Shown here: positions 23,837 through 34,470 of the stretch, piece by piece
Position numbering within the stretch: position 1 is the first letter of the stretch
Layout: each line of letters opens with the position of its first letter
Source of the DNA: Lingula anatina
Lineage: Eukaryota > Brachiopoda > Lingulata > Lingulida > Lingulidae
Length of the DNA stretch: 64,000 nucleotides
NCBI RefSeq assembly: GCF_001039355.2
Contig: NW_019775926.1
Coordinates: forward strand, 15,617 to 79,616
Direction: 5' to 3'
The notes under the pieces: model-generated
What the model was told of the DNA's origin: nothing
What the model saw: the letters and a program-made list of their open reading frames with translations, nothing else
The model's database searches: none
Position numbers and translations under genes: made by a program

Positions 23837-26440
23837 TTAGTTAACTGTTTTTTTAAAAGGCGAAGTCCATCCCATTTCAGAACGGGTGGCAGCGGCTGGC
23901 GCGTACATACCCACGCCCAAAAAATACCAGCAAACTCTATTGAAAACGGCATTAATCTGACTAAATTCCTGGAGTCCCCATATAGCAGAACCATATTCTA
24001 ACACGGGAGCTACAAGTGCATTGTATAATTTCGCAAAACATGCATAGGGCATGCCCCCACAAGCCTTGCATTTTGCAATCAGAAGACCTAGAGCTCTGCT
24101 TGCAGACGTAGCTATACATGACACCGTCTTATTCGCATCAAAATGCTCAAAATACCACATACCCAAGTATTTATATTTTTCAACAATATTTCCTGTAAAA
24201 TTGCCACATTAAAAAAATAATTTGTCCTAGGTATTTTAGGTGACCTAAAATGAACTATCTGGGTCTTGTCATCATTCAGAGTCAACTTCCATTTATAACA
24301 ACACTTGTGCACTACATCAAGCATTGACTGTACCTGTAAGTCCTCCTCATTCTTGACCAAAAGCACAACGTCATCTGCATAAAGGAGCGAACAAATCAAC
24401 TTATCATTTACATTCATGCCCTTACCCAGAGCTTTAAGATCATGAACAATATCATCAATATACATTATAAATGTCAAAGAGTAAAGGTGACAACAAGCAC
24501 CCCTGTTTTACTCCAGTTTCAATGTCAAAGAAACCTGTTGTATAGTTATTTACCCTAACTTTGGGTTATCATATATAGCCTGGAGGGAATTCATAAAATT
24601 TCCGCATATTCCTAGTTTAAATAATTTATACCAAAAAAAGAGACCTATTAATTCTATGAAATGCTTTTGTTGCGTCGATGTAACACGCATATATGCTCTG
24701 CTTTTGCTTTAAACTATTGCTATAATGCTAGACATTGCATATAATATGTGATCTAAACACCCACGATCTTGCCTAAAACCATTTTGCTCATCAACTATTA
24801 TGTCAATGTCTTCGGCCCACTTTGATAATCTCCTGTTCAGAATAGATGTGTATATCTTATATATGCTAGATGATAATGTTATTCCTCTATATTCTAGTGG
24901 ATCGCATAAATCAACACCATTACCTTTAGGTATAGGATTAATGACGGACCTAAGCCAATCACTAGGGACAACAGAATTAGCAAAACAGTACTTAAATAGG
25001 TTATACAAAAAGATAATAGTTGTACTGTTTTTTAAAACCTTCGAAGGCAGGTCATCAAGCCCGGGGCTTTTATCACACTTGGCCCATTAACTGCAAGCTC
25101 AACTTCTTTTAACATAATATCAGTGTTAAGACTGGCACTCAGATCTGGTGTATCCAGTTCAGCCTGTCTATGGGTGCTTTCCCAGAGATTTAGATCGATC
25201 AAAAGATTAAGTTTTAGATCGACCTAACTCCCTGGAGGTTCACACTAAATTGCAGTCATCCGAGCGGGCACCGTAGTTAATTACTCCCTTACAGCTTTTA
25301 GTAGGCGGGACAGACGCTTAAGCCGGCCAAGCTGACAGTAATCTAGTGAGACTCCCCACAGGGATAGATCGATCTAAAATTCTATGGAAATGGGGTGTAT
25401 AACTAAAAAGTTTGTCATTGACCTGGTCTAAGAAAGATTTAACTATCACAATTTTTATCTGACACACTAAATAGACGTGCATAGTCATTTTGCGATTTCA
25501 AAAAAACCTCAGTGATATTCGTGGAAACAGTTCCATCATCTCTCGCTACTTCCATGGGAATGGTGCTTTTCCTATCCTTCTGAATTCCAATACGACCGAT
25601 ATCTCTCCAGAAGTTCCGTTGATCACTGGTTTGTTTTTGTAAGAGTTCTTCTTGCGATCAAAGCACGACGTTTGCTTACATAATCATTTTTCAAATGTAA
25701 AGAGATTCTACTATTTGATTTCACTGATGACCAAAGGCGTTCCGAATCCCTGACATTTTCCCACATTATTTGAAGCTCCTTGTTCCACCATTCTTTATTA
25801 GGTCTGAAATATTTCTTTGCCCGGGTGCCTCAACCACCCACAGATCTATTAAGAAGTTTGCTTTTCATTTCACTCAGTAGCACAGATTTAAATTCATCAT
25901 AAACATTATCAATGTTTGATTGAGTGAAATCCATGGTGGGAATATTTTGTAACAAAACATTAATTTTGAGAGAAATTTTATTAGAATTCATGAAGTCGCT
26001 TGGCACTGAATCCACATCAAACTTGTAATGAACTTCCGTCGGCACGTATGAATGGTGAGAGCTGTCAACTGCATTGCAAAGCCAAAGTGAGAGGTCGAGT
26101 TCCCAGGAGAGCAGAGAATGGTCGGATAAGGGACAGACCGGTCTAAAGTCTAAAGCATTACATAATTCGTTGACCCTCTGCACGGTAAAGTTTTGAATCA
26201 CAGGTAGGTTCTCATGTGTTGAAATGCAATAATCAACCACAGCATGACCTCGGGGTGACACAGATGTAAAGTCGTTCTTTAATTCACAAGTATTGCGCCC
26301 ATCAACGATGCAGCAGCTAGTGTTAATAAAAAAAATCAAGTAGCAAATCACCTCATTGATTGGTAATGTTACGTTCAGGCAAGGAGTTATAACAGATATA
26401 ACTCCTTGGTTCAGGTAGCTCGCCCACCCCTGCAACACTA
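23837..26440 (-). pseudogene. Decayed non-LTR retrotransposon (endonuclease plus reverse transcriptase)
   Basis: Reading down the minus strand: an endonuclease C-terminal part (NDFTSVSPRGHAVVDYC and CPLSDHSLLSWELD, about 25830-26340); a linker; reverse transcriptase N-terminal blocks (VPSDWLRSVINPIPKGNG, EYRGITLSSSIYKIY, EQNGFRQDRGCLDHI, 24709-25008); the catalytic YADD box (SLLYADDVVLLVKN, near 24385); and a C-terminal thumb region (APVLEYGSAIWG, 23837-24166). Frameshifts and stops separate these blocks, and a MITE lies inside at about 25165-25400. The order and motifs fit a CR1/L2/jockey-type element common in marine invertebrates. The exact clade needs a tree. Confidence 0.85.
25165..25400. 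mobile_element. MITE of the GATCGATC foldback family, inserted in the LINE
   Basis: The ends read AGATTTAGATCGATC on the left and GATCGATCTAAAATT on the right, an inverted pair. Subterminal CTCCCTGGAGG and CTCCCCACAGGGA match the family. LINE coding sequence resumes on both sides, so it inserted after the LINE. Confidence 0.75.
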
Positions 26441-26800
26441 CTATACAGCTCAGAGACATGGACACTAGCAAACAACAATAAAAACGGAAACTTTTGAAAT
26501 GCAGGTACACAGAAGGATGTTAAAAAATATTATGGACTGAACTCAAAAGTAATGAGGAAGTGTAAAATAATCAAAAACAATTATATATAAAATAATGAAC
26601 ACAACCAAGAAAAGAAGTTAAACTTATTTTTGGCCACATCATAAGAAGAGATAATTTCCAGCCGTTGCTAAATGAAGCAAGGTTAAATGGAGAAACGTGG
26701 GAAAGGAAAACCAAGAACAACATGAATGGACAGCATGAAAGAACGGACTAATCCAAAATAAAGTGAAAGAATACGAATGGCACAAAATCGAGAGGCATGG
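26425..26800 (+). pseudogene. C-terminal fragment of a second LINE, opposite strand
   Basis: The plus strand reads TLLYSSETWTLA near 26435 and FGHIIRRDN near 26630. These match the conserved tail of RTE/L2-type reverse transcriptases (YGSETW-L, then L-GH-R). Stops interrupt the rest. It abuts the 5' end of the minus-strand LINE and is the cause of a misleading signal-peptide-like reading frame there. Confidence 0.6.
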
Positions 26801-27550
26801 TAATAGCCAACCTGCTGAGAGTGGATAACACCCAGTGATGACGGTCTCTTCATGAGAAATACCTCTACGGTAGCTCTTTTTAACGTTTTGATGTTGTTTA
26901 AGTGTAGTCTCATTTGAGACAATTGTGCATAAACCTCGGACAAGATTATTGTAGGGGATATCACGTTTAATATGCCTGGGGTGACACACGTTACATGGAA
27001 GGTATTGTTTTGTGTCAGTTGTTTTGCAATGACATCGGTGTCTATATTTCCCCTTTCACTAATCATCCTTACATCCAGAAATAGTTGTTTAATTTTGAGT
27101 GCATAGTGAATTGTAAGGAAGGTCTTATGATCAAAAGGATTAGGTTGAACTCTTCCAATCAACGTTCTGTTCTGTTCCACATAATAAAACGGTTGTCTAG
27201 GAAGCATTTCCATGATTTTTCTAATAGATTCCTTAAGTCACCCCCTAAACGTTCTTCGCTTTGCTTCTATAGTTCTGTTTCAACGCATTCTGGGACAAGT
27301 GTGGTGTACATAGGGACCACTTTCATGCCCTTTGCAGTGCCTGTTTCTGGCAAAAAAAATATTTGCCACTGAAATGGAAAATGTTGTTCTTCAAGATGAC
27401 CTTAAGTCCTTGTGATGAGGGTGTTTTGAATAATTGATATATTTTGCCAAAAGTTGATCGCCTCAACACCCAAATCAAGTTGGATATACGAATAAATATT
27501 GATGGTGTCGTAGAAAGATTGAGTTTCATTACTTAACTAGTTGTTAGGAA
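26800..27550 (-). pseudogene. Penelope-like element (PLE) reverse transcriptase remnant
   Basis: On the minus strand, segments in shifting frames resemble the PLE reverse transcriptase core: NIFHFSGKYFFCQKQALQRA (position of N-FxFxxxxYxQxxGTAMG), then a W-x-x-x-ID/L-D-like block, a FLD-like block, and a TD-x-x-x-K-x-x-Q-N-x-x-F-H block with an IxxSEVYAQLSQM tail where PLEs have an IPYSQALR-xRIC motif. No GIY-YIG domain was seen. It is heavily decayed. A related degenerate retroelement class such as DIRS is possible but fits less well. Confidence 0.5.
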
Positions 27551-28070
27551 GTCAGTCTTGTCCCTGTGTTGCTTTCCACAAGTGTCTAGAATATTGCTTA
27601 GTCTGTGAGTTTTGCATGCTGGCCCAGCTTTAATTAACTCCATTTTTAAACCACTTGTATAAATAGTATTCTATTGTCATAGGAGATAGCAAATATATTC
27701 TTAATAACAATACCATATTGAATTTGACGACTGTCCATGGAGACGAAATAAACACACTTCCCTGATGATACACAACTGAAGTACCCACTGCTGTTTAATG
27801 ATAACCAAACTTATAAGAAAAAAACAGGGACTAAACTTTTTGAATGTCGGAATGGATTAATTTGATTAACCATTGGTAAGTACGGGGAAAGTACTGTATA
27901 CCCAAGGAAGATCCATGTAATCGGCCAAAATGAACGGTTGTTATACCTTTAAACTGTAGCAGTTACATGTACAGTGCCCTGTTAAGTTAAATGTATGATA
28001 TACTAATATACTCAGTAGGTAAGACAATAGATTCCATGTTCTCTCCTAAATACAACCCTAATAGGCTATA

Positions 28071-28122
<52 letters not shown>

Positions 28123-29145
28123 CTGTTTTTTCTTCTTATTTTACTTACTAAACGGTCTCTTTTCCACCTGGCAACTCGTGGCAGCGTTTGAGACTGGCAT
28201 GTTAAAACCAGACGACTCTGCCATTTTAGTTCACCAGATCACCTGAATAGAAAAAAGAAAAAAGGATTAGAATGATTGGTTTTCTGCATGTACACAAATA
28301 AAAGATGTGATCTCATTTTTGCAAAATTAGTATGCGTAATCATACATTCCATCAATCAATGGAATGAAGCTGCAAAATGATTTATTTTACCAAATGTGTC
28401 ACATACAAACTGTCAGTATATACCTCAACTGGCTTGACGCTATACATAAACGTATTAAATATAATGTATACATGTAAATGGACACAATCATGATGGGTCA
28501 ATGATGTTTACCTTAAGACACGCAAGCATATTTATGCATCGAATCTTCAAATTGGATGACACGAACCGGTAAATGTCTGGCATGTCATATATAGGCTACA
28601 ATTTACATGTACACATGGCTTTTACACGCTATTGAAATTTCATGGGATTACACTTTGCCTCAGGTTTCGGCTCTATCGCTACCTGTAGATTCCGAGTGTT
28701 TCAAACACATATTATTAATATCCACTATTTAACAAAACTGGCCTTTATACATGTATATCTACCGTCGCGCCTTGTGATAAATAGTTCGGATTTAAAGTGT
28801 TTTTACGTCGGCTCAGGCACCAGTTTTGAGAAAGGGTGTTTTGGGGCCTTACCAAGCATGTTACTTGTAAGGTCGAAAACTGAGGAAGCCTGACTCGTTC
28901 TAATCGACCCCCTACATATAGCAATGGATGTACCTCTTTAGGTGACCCATTCGTTACCTCGCTTACTGCCCTGCATCGTTACACTAGCAAAATATATTAC
29001 CCAAATCGATTCACCCCTCATTTGGTTTTTGGGTTTTTGAATAACGATTCCAAATTTTTGTCACTTCGGTTAAGAAAATAACGGAAAACTACACAAAGGG
29101 AGTTTAAAGGCTCTCTTTCGGTGTAACATAGATTGAGGTCATTGC
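27551..29145. other. Geneless stretch with (TA)n at 28075-28121
   Basis: It contains a pure TA microsatellite of about 23 units. No gene recognised. Confidence 0.6.
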
Positions 29146-29313
29146 CAGGGGCGGATCCAGAGCTATTTACTGACAGTCTTCCAAATTATCTTTGTCGATT
29201 CATCCTCCAATTTTGTCCGTCTTCCAACAGAAAAAAATAGATACCCGTCAATGTAAACTTGAAAATCTGGCCGTCTTCCGGAAGACCCAGAAGACGGCCT
29301 AAATCCGCCCCTG
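29146..29313. mobile_element. hAT-type MITE with CAGGGGCGGAT terminal inverted repeats
   Basis: The left end is CAGGGGCGGATCCAGAG; the right end is the reverse complement of CAGGGGCGGATTTAGG. Both sides carry ATTGC (29141-29145 and 29314-29318). CAGGGGCGG-type ends are typical of hAT MITEs, which usually give 8-bp duplications; only 5 bp match here. The interior contains GTCTTCC-type repeats in both orientations. Confidence 0.8.
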
Positions 29314-29747
29314 ATTGCGACCCAGTCTCGTTAGTTGAGTATGTGGTTCAAACATGTTTGGTGTTGATCTTTTACCCCTGTCTGTGTTACCCTCGTCCTT
29401 TAATTTTACCTCAATAAAGTTGGCAAAGACTGTGTAAAACTTGTACTCGTATTAACCTGTGTTAATGTAAAATTTGCATGTGCACGACCAAGGGGGGTTC
29501 TCCTTTAAATGAACACGTACTACTACTTGTATACACCAGGGAAACGTTTTAGAACTCGTTGCACACAACTGAGAGTAATGCCCTATCGCTGTGAAACTGT
29601 ATAACTGCACATATTTGTTTTATTCTCATATATATAAAAGTGAGTGAACATTTCAAGTTGTACCTTGATAGGGGCCTAAAAGTAACGCACTTTCCTTCGA
29701 CGCATTGTTCTAATCTCTCTTTTGGTGAGGAAAATGCCGTACGAAGG

Positions 29748-29812
29748 TCTTTTGTTCCGAGGGACTTTTGTTCCAAAGGTTTTTTGTTCCGATGGACTTT
29801 TGTTCCGAAGCC
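29748..29812. repeat. Short degenerate tandem repeat (TTTTGTTCCGA core), four copies
   Basis: The phrase CTTTTGTTCCGA occurs four times in about 65 bp with small changes. I see no known function. Confidence 0.8.
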
Positions 29813-29951
29813 ATGTTTGAGTATATGAGCCGAATTATACGAGAGCAGCAAATGCGTTGTGCAGCCAGCGCACCAAACGGTTTACAGGTGAACAGATGAA
29901 AAAATCGACATCGTAAGCAACAAAAACTCGTACGACCTCCATTTATTTATC

Positions 29952-30061
29952 TTGCTTAAGCAATCTGAATGGCCTAAGCTTATTTCCACCTCCATTTCTG
30001 CGTGGGGTATCATCCCATAGCTTCGCCCACCAATCGGAGTGACATTCAAAAGCTACTCTCT
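29952..30061. repeat. Dispersed repeat family A, copy 2
   Basis: Matches 23528-23638 in direct orientation, about 95 percent by eye. Confidence 0.85.
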
Positions 30062-30251
30062 CCCTAACACAATTAACACCCAAACCCAATATAGAGGTGC
30101 AAACGATGTCACAGACATGTTCCTAAAAATATGTAGTGCACAGATTACAAACTATGTTTGATTATTTTAGGGTCCCACATAAAGAAGTTTGTATTAAAGT
30201 TTCACTTTCCTGGAACCACGAATAATAAAAAATAATTCATCATCTAACCCC

Positions 30252-30855
30252 AAAAAGGAACATACGTTACTGTCACAAATGCATAGTCTAACGTCTAGCT
30301 ATGGAAACGTTTTAATCACTTTGAAAATTCAATCATCACGGGTTTTGTTCTTTAATTTATCTCCTACAAGTATAACGTTGTAAAAAATTACGAAAAGTTT
30401 CTGTATAGAGCAGTTAATTGTTTTTTAGCGACATAAGTTTGCCTGTCACTGAATATTAAAAAAACGGGGAAAATACACCCTACCGACAGTAAAATAAGCA
30501 TTTAATAAATTATTTTTCCCCTCGTGCTCCAAATATTATATCTGAAATGTCAAACTATTATGGAATCACTATATATTTTTCTGTAAGCAAAAGAAAACAT
30601 TGTTTTCTCTTGCACCAAGTACTTGTACGAAATGAAACATTTTGTCAATTTTCTTAGGGAACATACGTTACCTGGTATTAGCCATGGCGCAGGCCCCATT
30701 AGTTACGGTTTAAATATTTATAAAAAACGTCCTTAGGCCCTACGTCATATTTAATTTAACATGATCGAATCACTTCAAAATGTATAAGAACACGTTATGA
30801 AAATAAAAATTAGGTGGCCTGGAACATACGTTACCGGAACATACGTTACCAGTGA
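30252..30855. repeat. Recurrent 14-bp motif GGAACATACGTTAC, four copies
   Basis: The motif occurs near 30258, 30657, 30826 and 30839, the last two adjacent. All are in the same orientation. They lie upstream of the decayed reading frames at 31317-32345 and could be transposase-binding or terminal repeats of that element. Role unknown. Confidence 0.7.
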
Positions 30856-31316
30856 AAATCTACTTGTGAACGAAACTGGCTCCGAAAGAAAAATTAGCTT
30901 CTGTTTGAGATGTCAGGTGGTTCTTTCTGACGTCTGCTCGAGCTAAAGATTAGATGAGGTTAGTTACAAGTGTAAATAAATCCATAAAATCCTCAGAAAC
31001 GATGTAGGCGAAGTGAATGATTTTGTCGTAATAAAAAATTAAATTCAAATACAGAAATGAATGTCAAAGACAGAAATAAATGTCAAACAAGACTATGCAA
31101 GGAAAAAAAATAATCGCCAACGAGCGCAGTGAGTGCAGTGCCAAATACATTTGATACCGAACGGAACATCATTATTTCAGAAAAATGCGAAAACAAGAGC
31201 TGAGATTTAAAAAAATATCGATCTCGTAAAAAAGAAATGAGGGTGACGCTTATTTGGAAGCAAAAGAAAACGGGTTCAAAATACTATGTAGGCCTACCTT
31301 CCGCCGCCTTATAAAT

Positions 31317-32345
31317 GTCGTGAAAGAAAAAAGAGGCATGCGAAGACTAAATCGCGAAAACGTAGACTTCACCAAAGGAAAGAAGAGGTCCTAGCTGCTA
31401 TAGAAGTTGCCGAGGCAAGTCCACAGCAATCACCACCTGAGAGACTTTGTTGTGTGTGCGAGGTGGCCACAACGTGGAAACGATTGAGAAGAAACTGAAG
31501 GCAGTCACAATGAACAATTAAAGAACTACAATCACGGGTTAATGCCATAAGCAAGAGGGAGAATGCTATCCGGCAACGATTTAGTCATTGTAGAAGACGA
31601 AATATGGAACCACCTGAATTTCCCACATGCCCCAAAATTAAGACAGAACGCATCATACAGCAGGCTATGCACCCAAGCTTACACTGTGCATTTCAATTAC
31701 TTTTATGTCTCCTCCATCCCAGTGTACCACAAACTTTCATAGTCTTATTTATAACAAAAAGAAGGCGACAAAGAATAACGATTGTTCAAGATTTGGTCAA
31801 AAAAGGCCGCTTTTATTTTAGAACCCCACTACCCTAATTATTTTAGCAATAATAACAATGTAGCAAATTGTTGCCTTTATCCAAAGGGATAATAATAACA
31901 TTATGTACAGGTACATGTACATACATATAATATGCCATAAGACTAATCATCCTGAAAATATGATGACTTATAGAAAATGTTTTTTTAGCTACAGTGGGTC
32001 AAGTTTAACGAGTTACACCAAGAAGTGAGATGAAAATTTTGCATAATGTAGTGGCTGAGAAGATTGCGAAGACGTACCGTTGTCTCAGATTTCTTTCCGC
32101 TGCTACTGGCATTTGCCGGAATCGTTGGCCAAGAACTCGCGAAAAGGGGATGAACTGGTCGAAAGGTCGAAAAAAAGGCAAGCTGTATACGATTTTTTGA
32201 ACGAGACGACTATAGCAGAGCCCAATAGCGCCAGTAACCAAAATAAAAAATTCATCGAGCACGTTGGCAGATTAAAAACACAGCATGAACATCTAAGAAA
32301 TCTCAAGGAAACTTTTACAAGAAATCATGCAGCCTATAATTTGTC
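31317..32345 (+). pseudogene. Decayed, unclassified reading-frame cluster, possibly a DNA-transposon gene
   Basis: Plus-strand segments in different frames include a basic, coiled-coil-like stretch (KRRRLHQRKEEVLAAIEVAE) with a CCVCEV cysteine pair, a TCPKIKTERIIQ segment, and at 32080-32345 a helical stretch (KKRQAVYDFLNET, then FIEHVGRLKTQHEHLRNLKE). The style (basic coiled coil, then Q-H-x-x-L-R-x-L-K) recalls multi-copy invertebrate genes that I suspect derive from DNA transposons, but I cannot name the family. Stops and frame changes indicate decay. No catalytic triad was identified. Confidence 0.3.
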
Positions 32346-32829
32346 TTAAATAGAGACTGATAAGGACCGTAGAGACCCTTGAACTCTAAGGTGACATCTG
32401 TTTCTTATACTCACTCAATGGAAAGACTTAAAAACGTAATTTTGTGAGCCACTTACTTTTTATAGATGGAACACACATTATATATATATACATTTTTTTA
32501 AATTCCCAAAAGTGCCGAAATCCGCAAGACAATTTAGACCTTTCAGAGAGGATAGTAAAGCTCATTTTGAACGAATTCTCTGCTGTATTTGCAAACTTAT
32601 AGGTATAACGCATCGCATTTCAAATAAATGTAATCTAGGCTGTTACGGCCTGAATATCACGTGCTACGCAAATTCTTCTTGCAAAATTTGGAGTTCACAG
32701 ACAGCCCGTAAGCACGTTAAGAGGATATTGGACATGTCCAAATGATTCTTCGAATAATCTGCGAACAGCAAAGCCGCAAGCTTAACTTGCTCCCCTCACA
32801 AGGAGAGACGCGCATGTTCCAAGACGCAC
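32346..32829. other. Stretch with one small unassigned ORF
   Basis: A 77-codon plus-strand frame at 32512-32745 contains a run of cysteines (CCICKL, CNLGCYGLNITCYANSSC) but matches nothing I recognise. Confidence 0.3.
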
Positions 32830-33720
32830 GTCGCAAGCAGTGGAGTAACGTTAACTGCCTTTTGCGTGCTGAGTACGACGCACGCCCTCACAGCTAACGA
32901 ACTAAGTCGAAAGCATGGCGGGAGTGCGCACTCGAATTTCAAATTTTGTTCAATTCAGCTTCAAATATGCCTCCAAAAGACAAGGGAAAGAAGCCAAGAG
33001 AGCCCAGTTTCATTAAGGACGTTTAGCACTAACCAGTGTTTGAGTCTAACCAGTGGATAAATTCTCCTAACACCCGTTAACTAAACGACTGTTGAAATTG
33101 TGTTCCATAAGCAGTGTTTTAACAGCCGGTTAGTTAACTGACCTTCAAATATTATATCCAGTTAAACACTGGACTGTTCACTAACCGGCTGTTTAAACGC
33201 TGTTTATGAAACACAATTTTAACCGTCTTTTAGTTAACGGGTGTGAGGAGAATGTAACCACTGGCTAGGCTAATACACTGGTTAGTGCTTAACGTCCTTT
33301 ATAAAACTGGGCCCAGAAAAGAAGGGAGGAGGAAGAAAAAAGAAGGGGAGAACAGGAATCAAAACTGACGTTCGCAGTCAGCACGTCGTCACAAGCGTGG
33401 GAGGCAAGTGTGAAGAAAAAGCGACGCAAACTGGAACTACTTTCGCATTCTCTTCATAAGTGGTAAATGCGTGCCACGTACGCCGGTAGGAAGACAAACT
33501 CAAGAAATGAGTACAATTTCCACGGCCATCGCACCTTGCAATAAGCGACCCTGCTTGAAAGGACATTCCACGTGGCCCCTGCGACTCACAAGGCAGACTT
33601 GCGTCTTTCCTTTGCAAACTTTTGTCTACCTCTCCTACATGTAACTCCACGGACTCTACTGCATCCAAAATTCGTAGGGGACGTACGATCCTAAAATTCG
33701 TGTGTCCGGTTGTTACCCAG
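32830..33720. repeat. Dispersed repeat family B, copy 1, interrupted by a foldback element
   Basis: Shares with 49905-50385 a left part (GACGCACGCC, then ACAGCTAACGAAC against ACAACTAATGAAC) and a long right part (CAAACTCAAGAAATGAGTAC, AATTTCCACGGCCATCGC, GGGGACGTACGATCCT). The foldback at 33003-33311 sits between the two parts. Confidence 0.8.
33003..33311. mobile_element. Foldback MITE with inverted arms of about 140 bp
   Basis: The left arm begins CCCAGTTTCATTAAGGACGT; the reverse complement of the right end begins CCCAGTTTTATAAAGGACGT. Inner arm sequences also pair (ACACCCGTTAACTAAA on both; CAGCCGGTTAGT on both). The centre is near 33150-33165. No clear target duplication was found. Confidence 0.9.
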
Positions 33721-34468
33721 GCTATAGTAAAGATGATATAGCTTATATTTTTTCTAATAAAGTGAGATAGGAAACCTCAAATTTAAGACAACAAATATAA
33801 TGGCTTTATTACTAAGAAAACCAAAAATGACCTGCTGAGAAGGAATGCACACTACCAATTTATAGGCAAATATAAGAGTCAGTCACGTAACAAGAAAAGC
33901 AAATTAAGATAAAACTTTGATACAATTGTAGCATGCCATAGCCCCCTGTTTTGACCAATAACGAACACTAAAAAAACGGACTACATAGTATCATAACTTT
34001 TTTTAAATTTATACCGATCACGTTTTTGAAAAGGAACCCGAATTTTTCCCAAACAAAATATTTCATCAAATTTGAAATTAAACAAAATAACGTCTGGCAA
34101 TCAAACGGGGAACAGAAGATGTGAGGCGCATAACGCCAAAATACATACAAAAATCAATTACTTGTGACAGTCTTTGAAATAAGCGGTTGTCCGATTGCCC
34201 GGGACAACTAAAAAGTGCGTCAGGAAACTTCAAGATTCAAATGAGAAATCTGTGATTTGAGAGAGAGTTTGGTGGCCATTTTGAAAAATTGCTTGATACC
34301 AATATCAGATGTAATCTGAAACAAAAATCTTAATAGATTTATATTCAGCAGCCATAATGGCCTCAGAATCAACTTGTTTGAAATTCCCAAAAATGCTTTT
34401 ATTTGCCCACCCCTACTATCATTAGTATCAAGGAGATTCTTCACATTTCGTTCAAGGCACAACCTCAC
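33721..34468. other. Geneless stretch
   Basis: No gene or clear repeat recognised. Confidence 0.5.
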
Positions 34469-34470
34469 TA

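Noticed and set aside
25830-26510. A secreted protein with a signal-like start
   Set aside because: The hydrophobic start is the antisense of a second LINE fragment; the rest is the endonuclease region of the decayed minus-strand LINE.
26683-27213. A 176-aa protein on the minus strand
   Set aside because: It crosses from PLE-like reverse transcriptase sequence into antisense of a plus-strand LINE tail, so it is a chance fusion frame.
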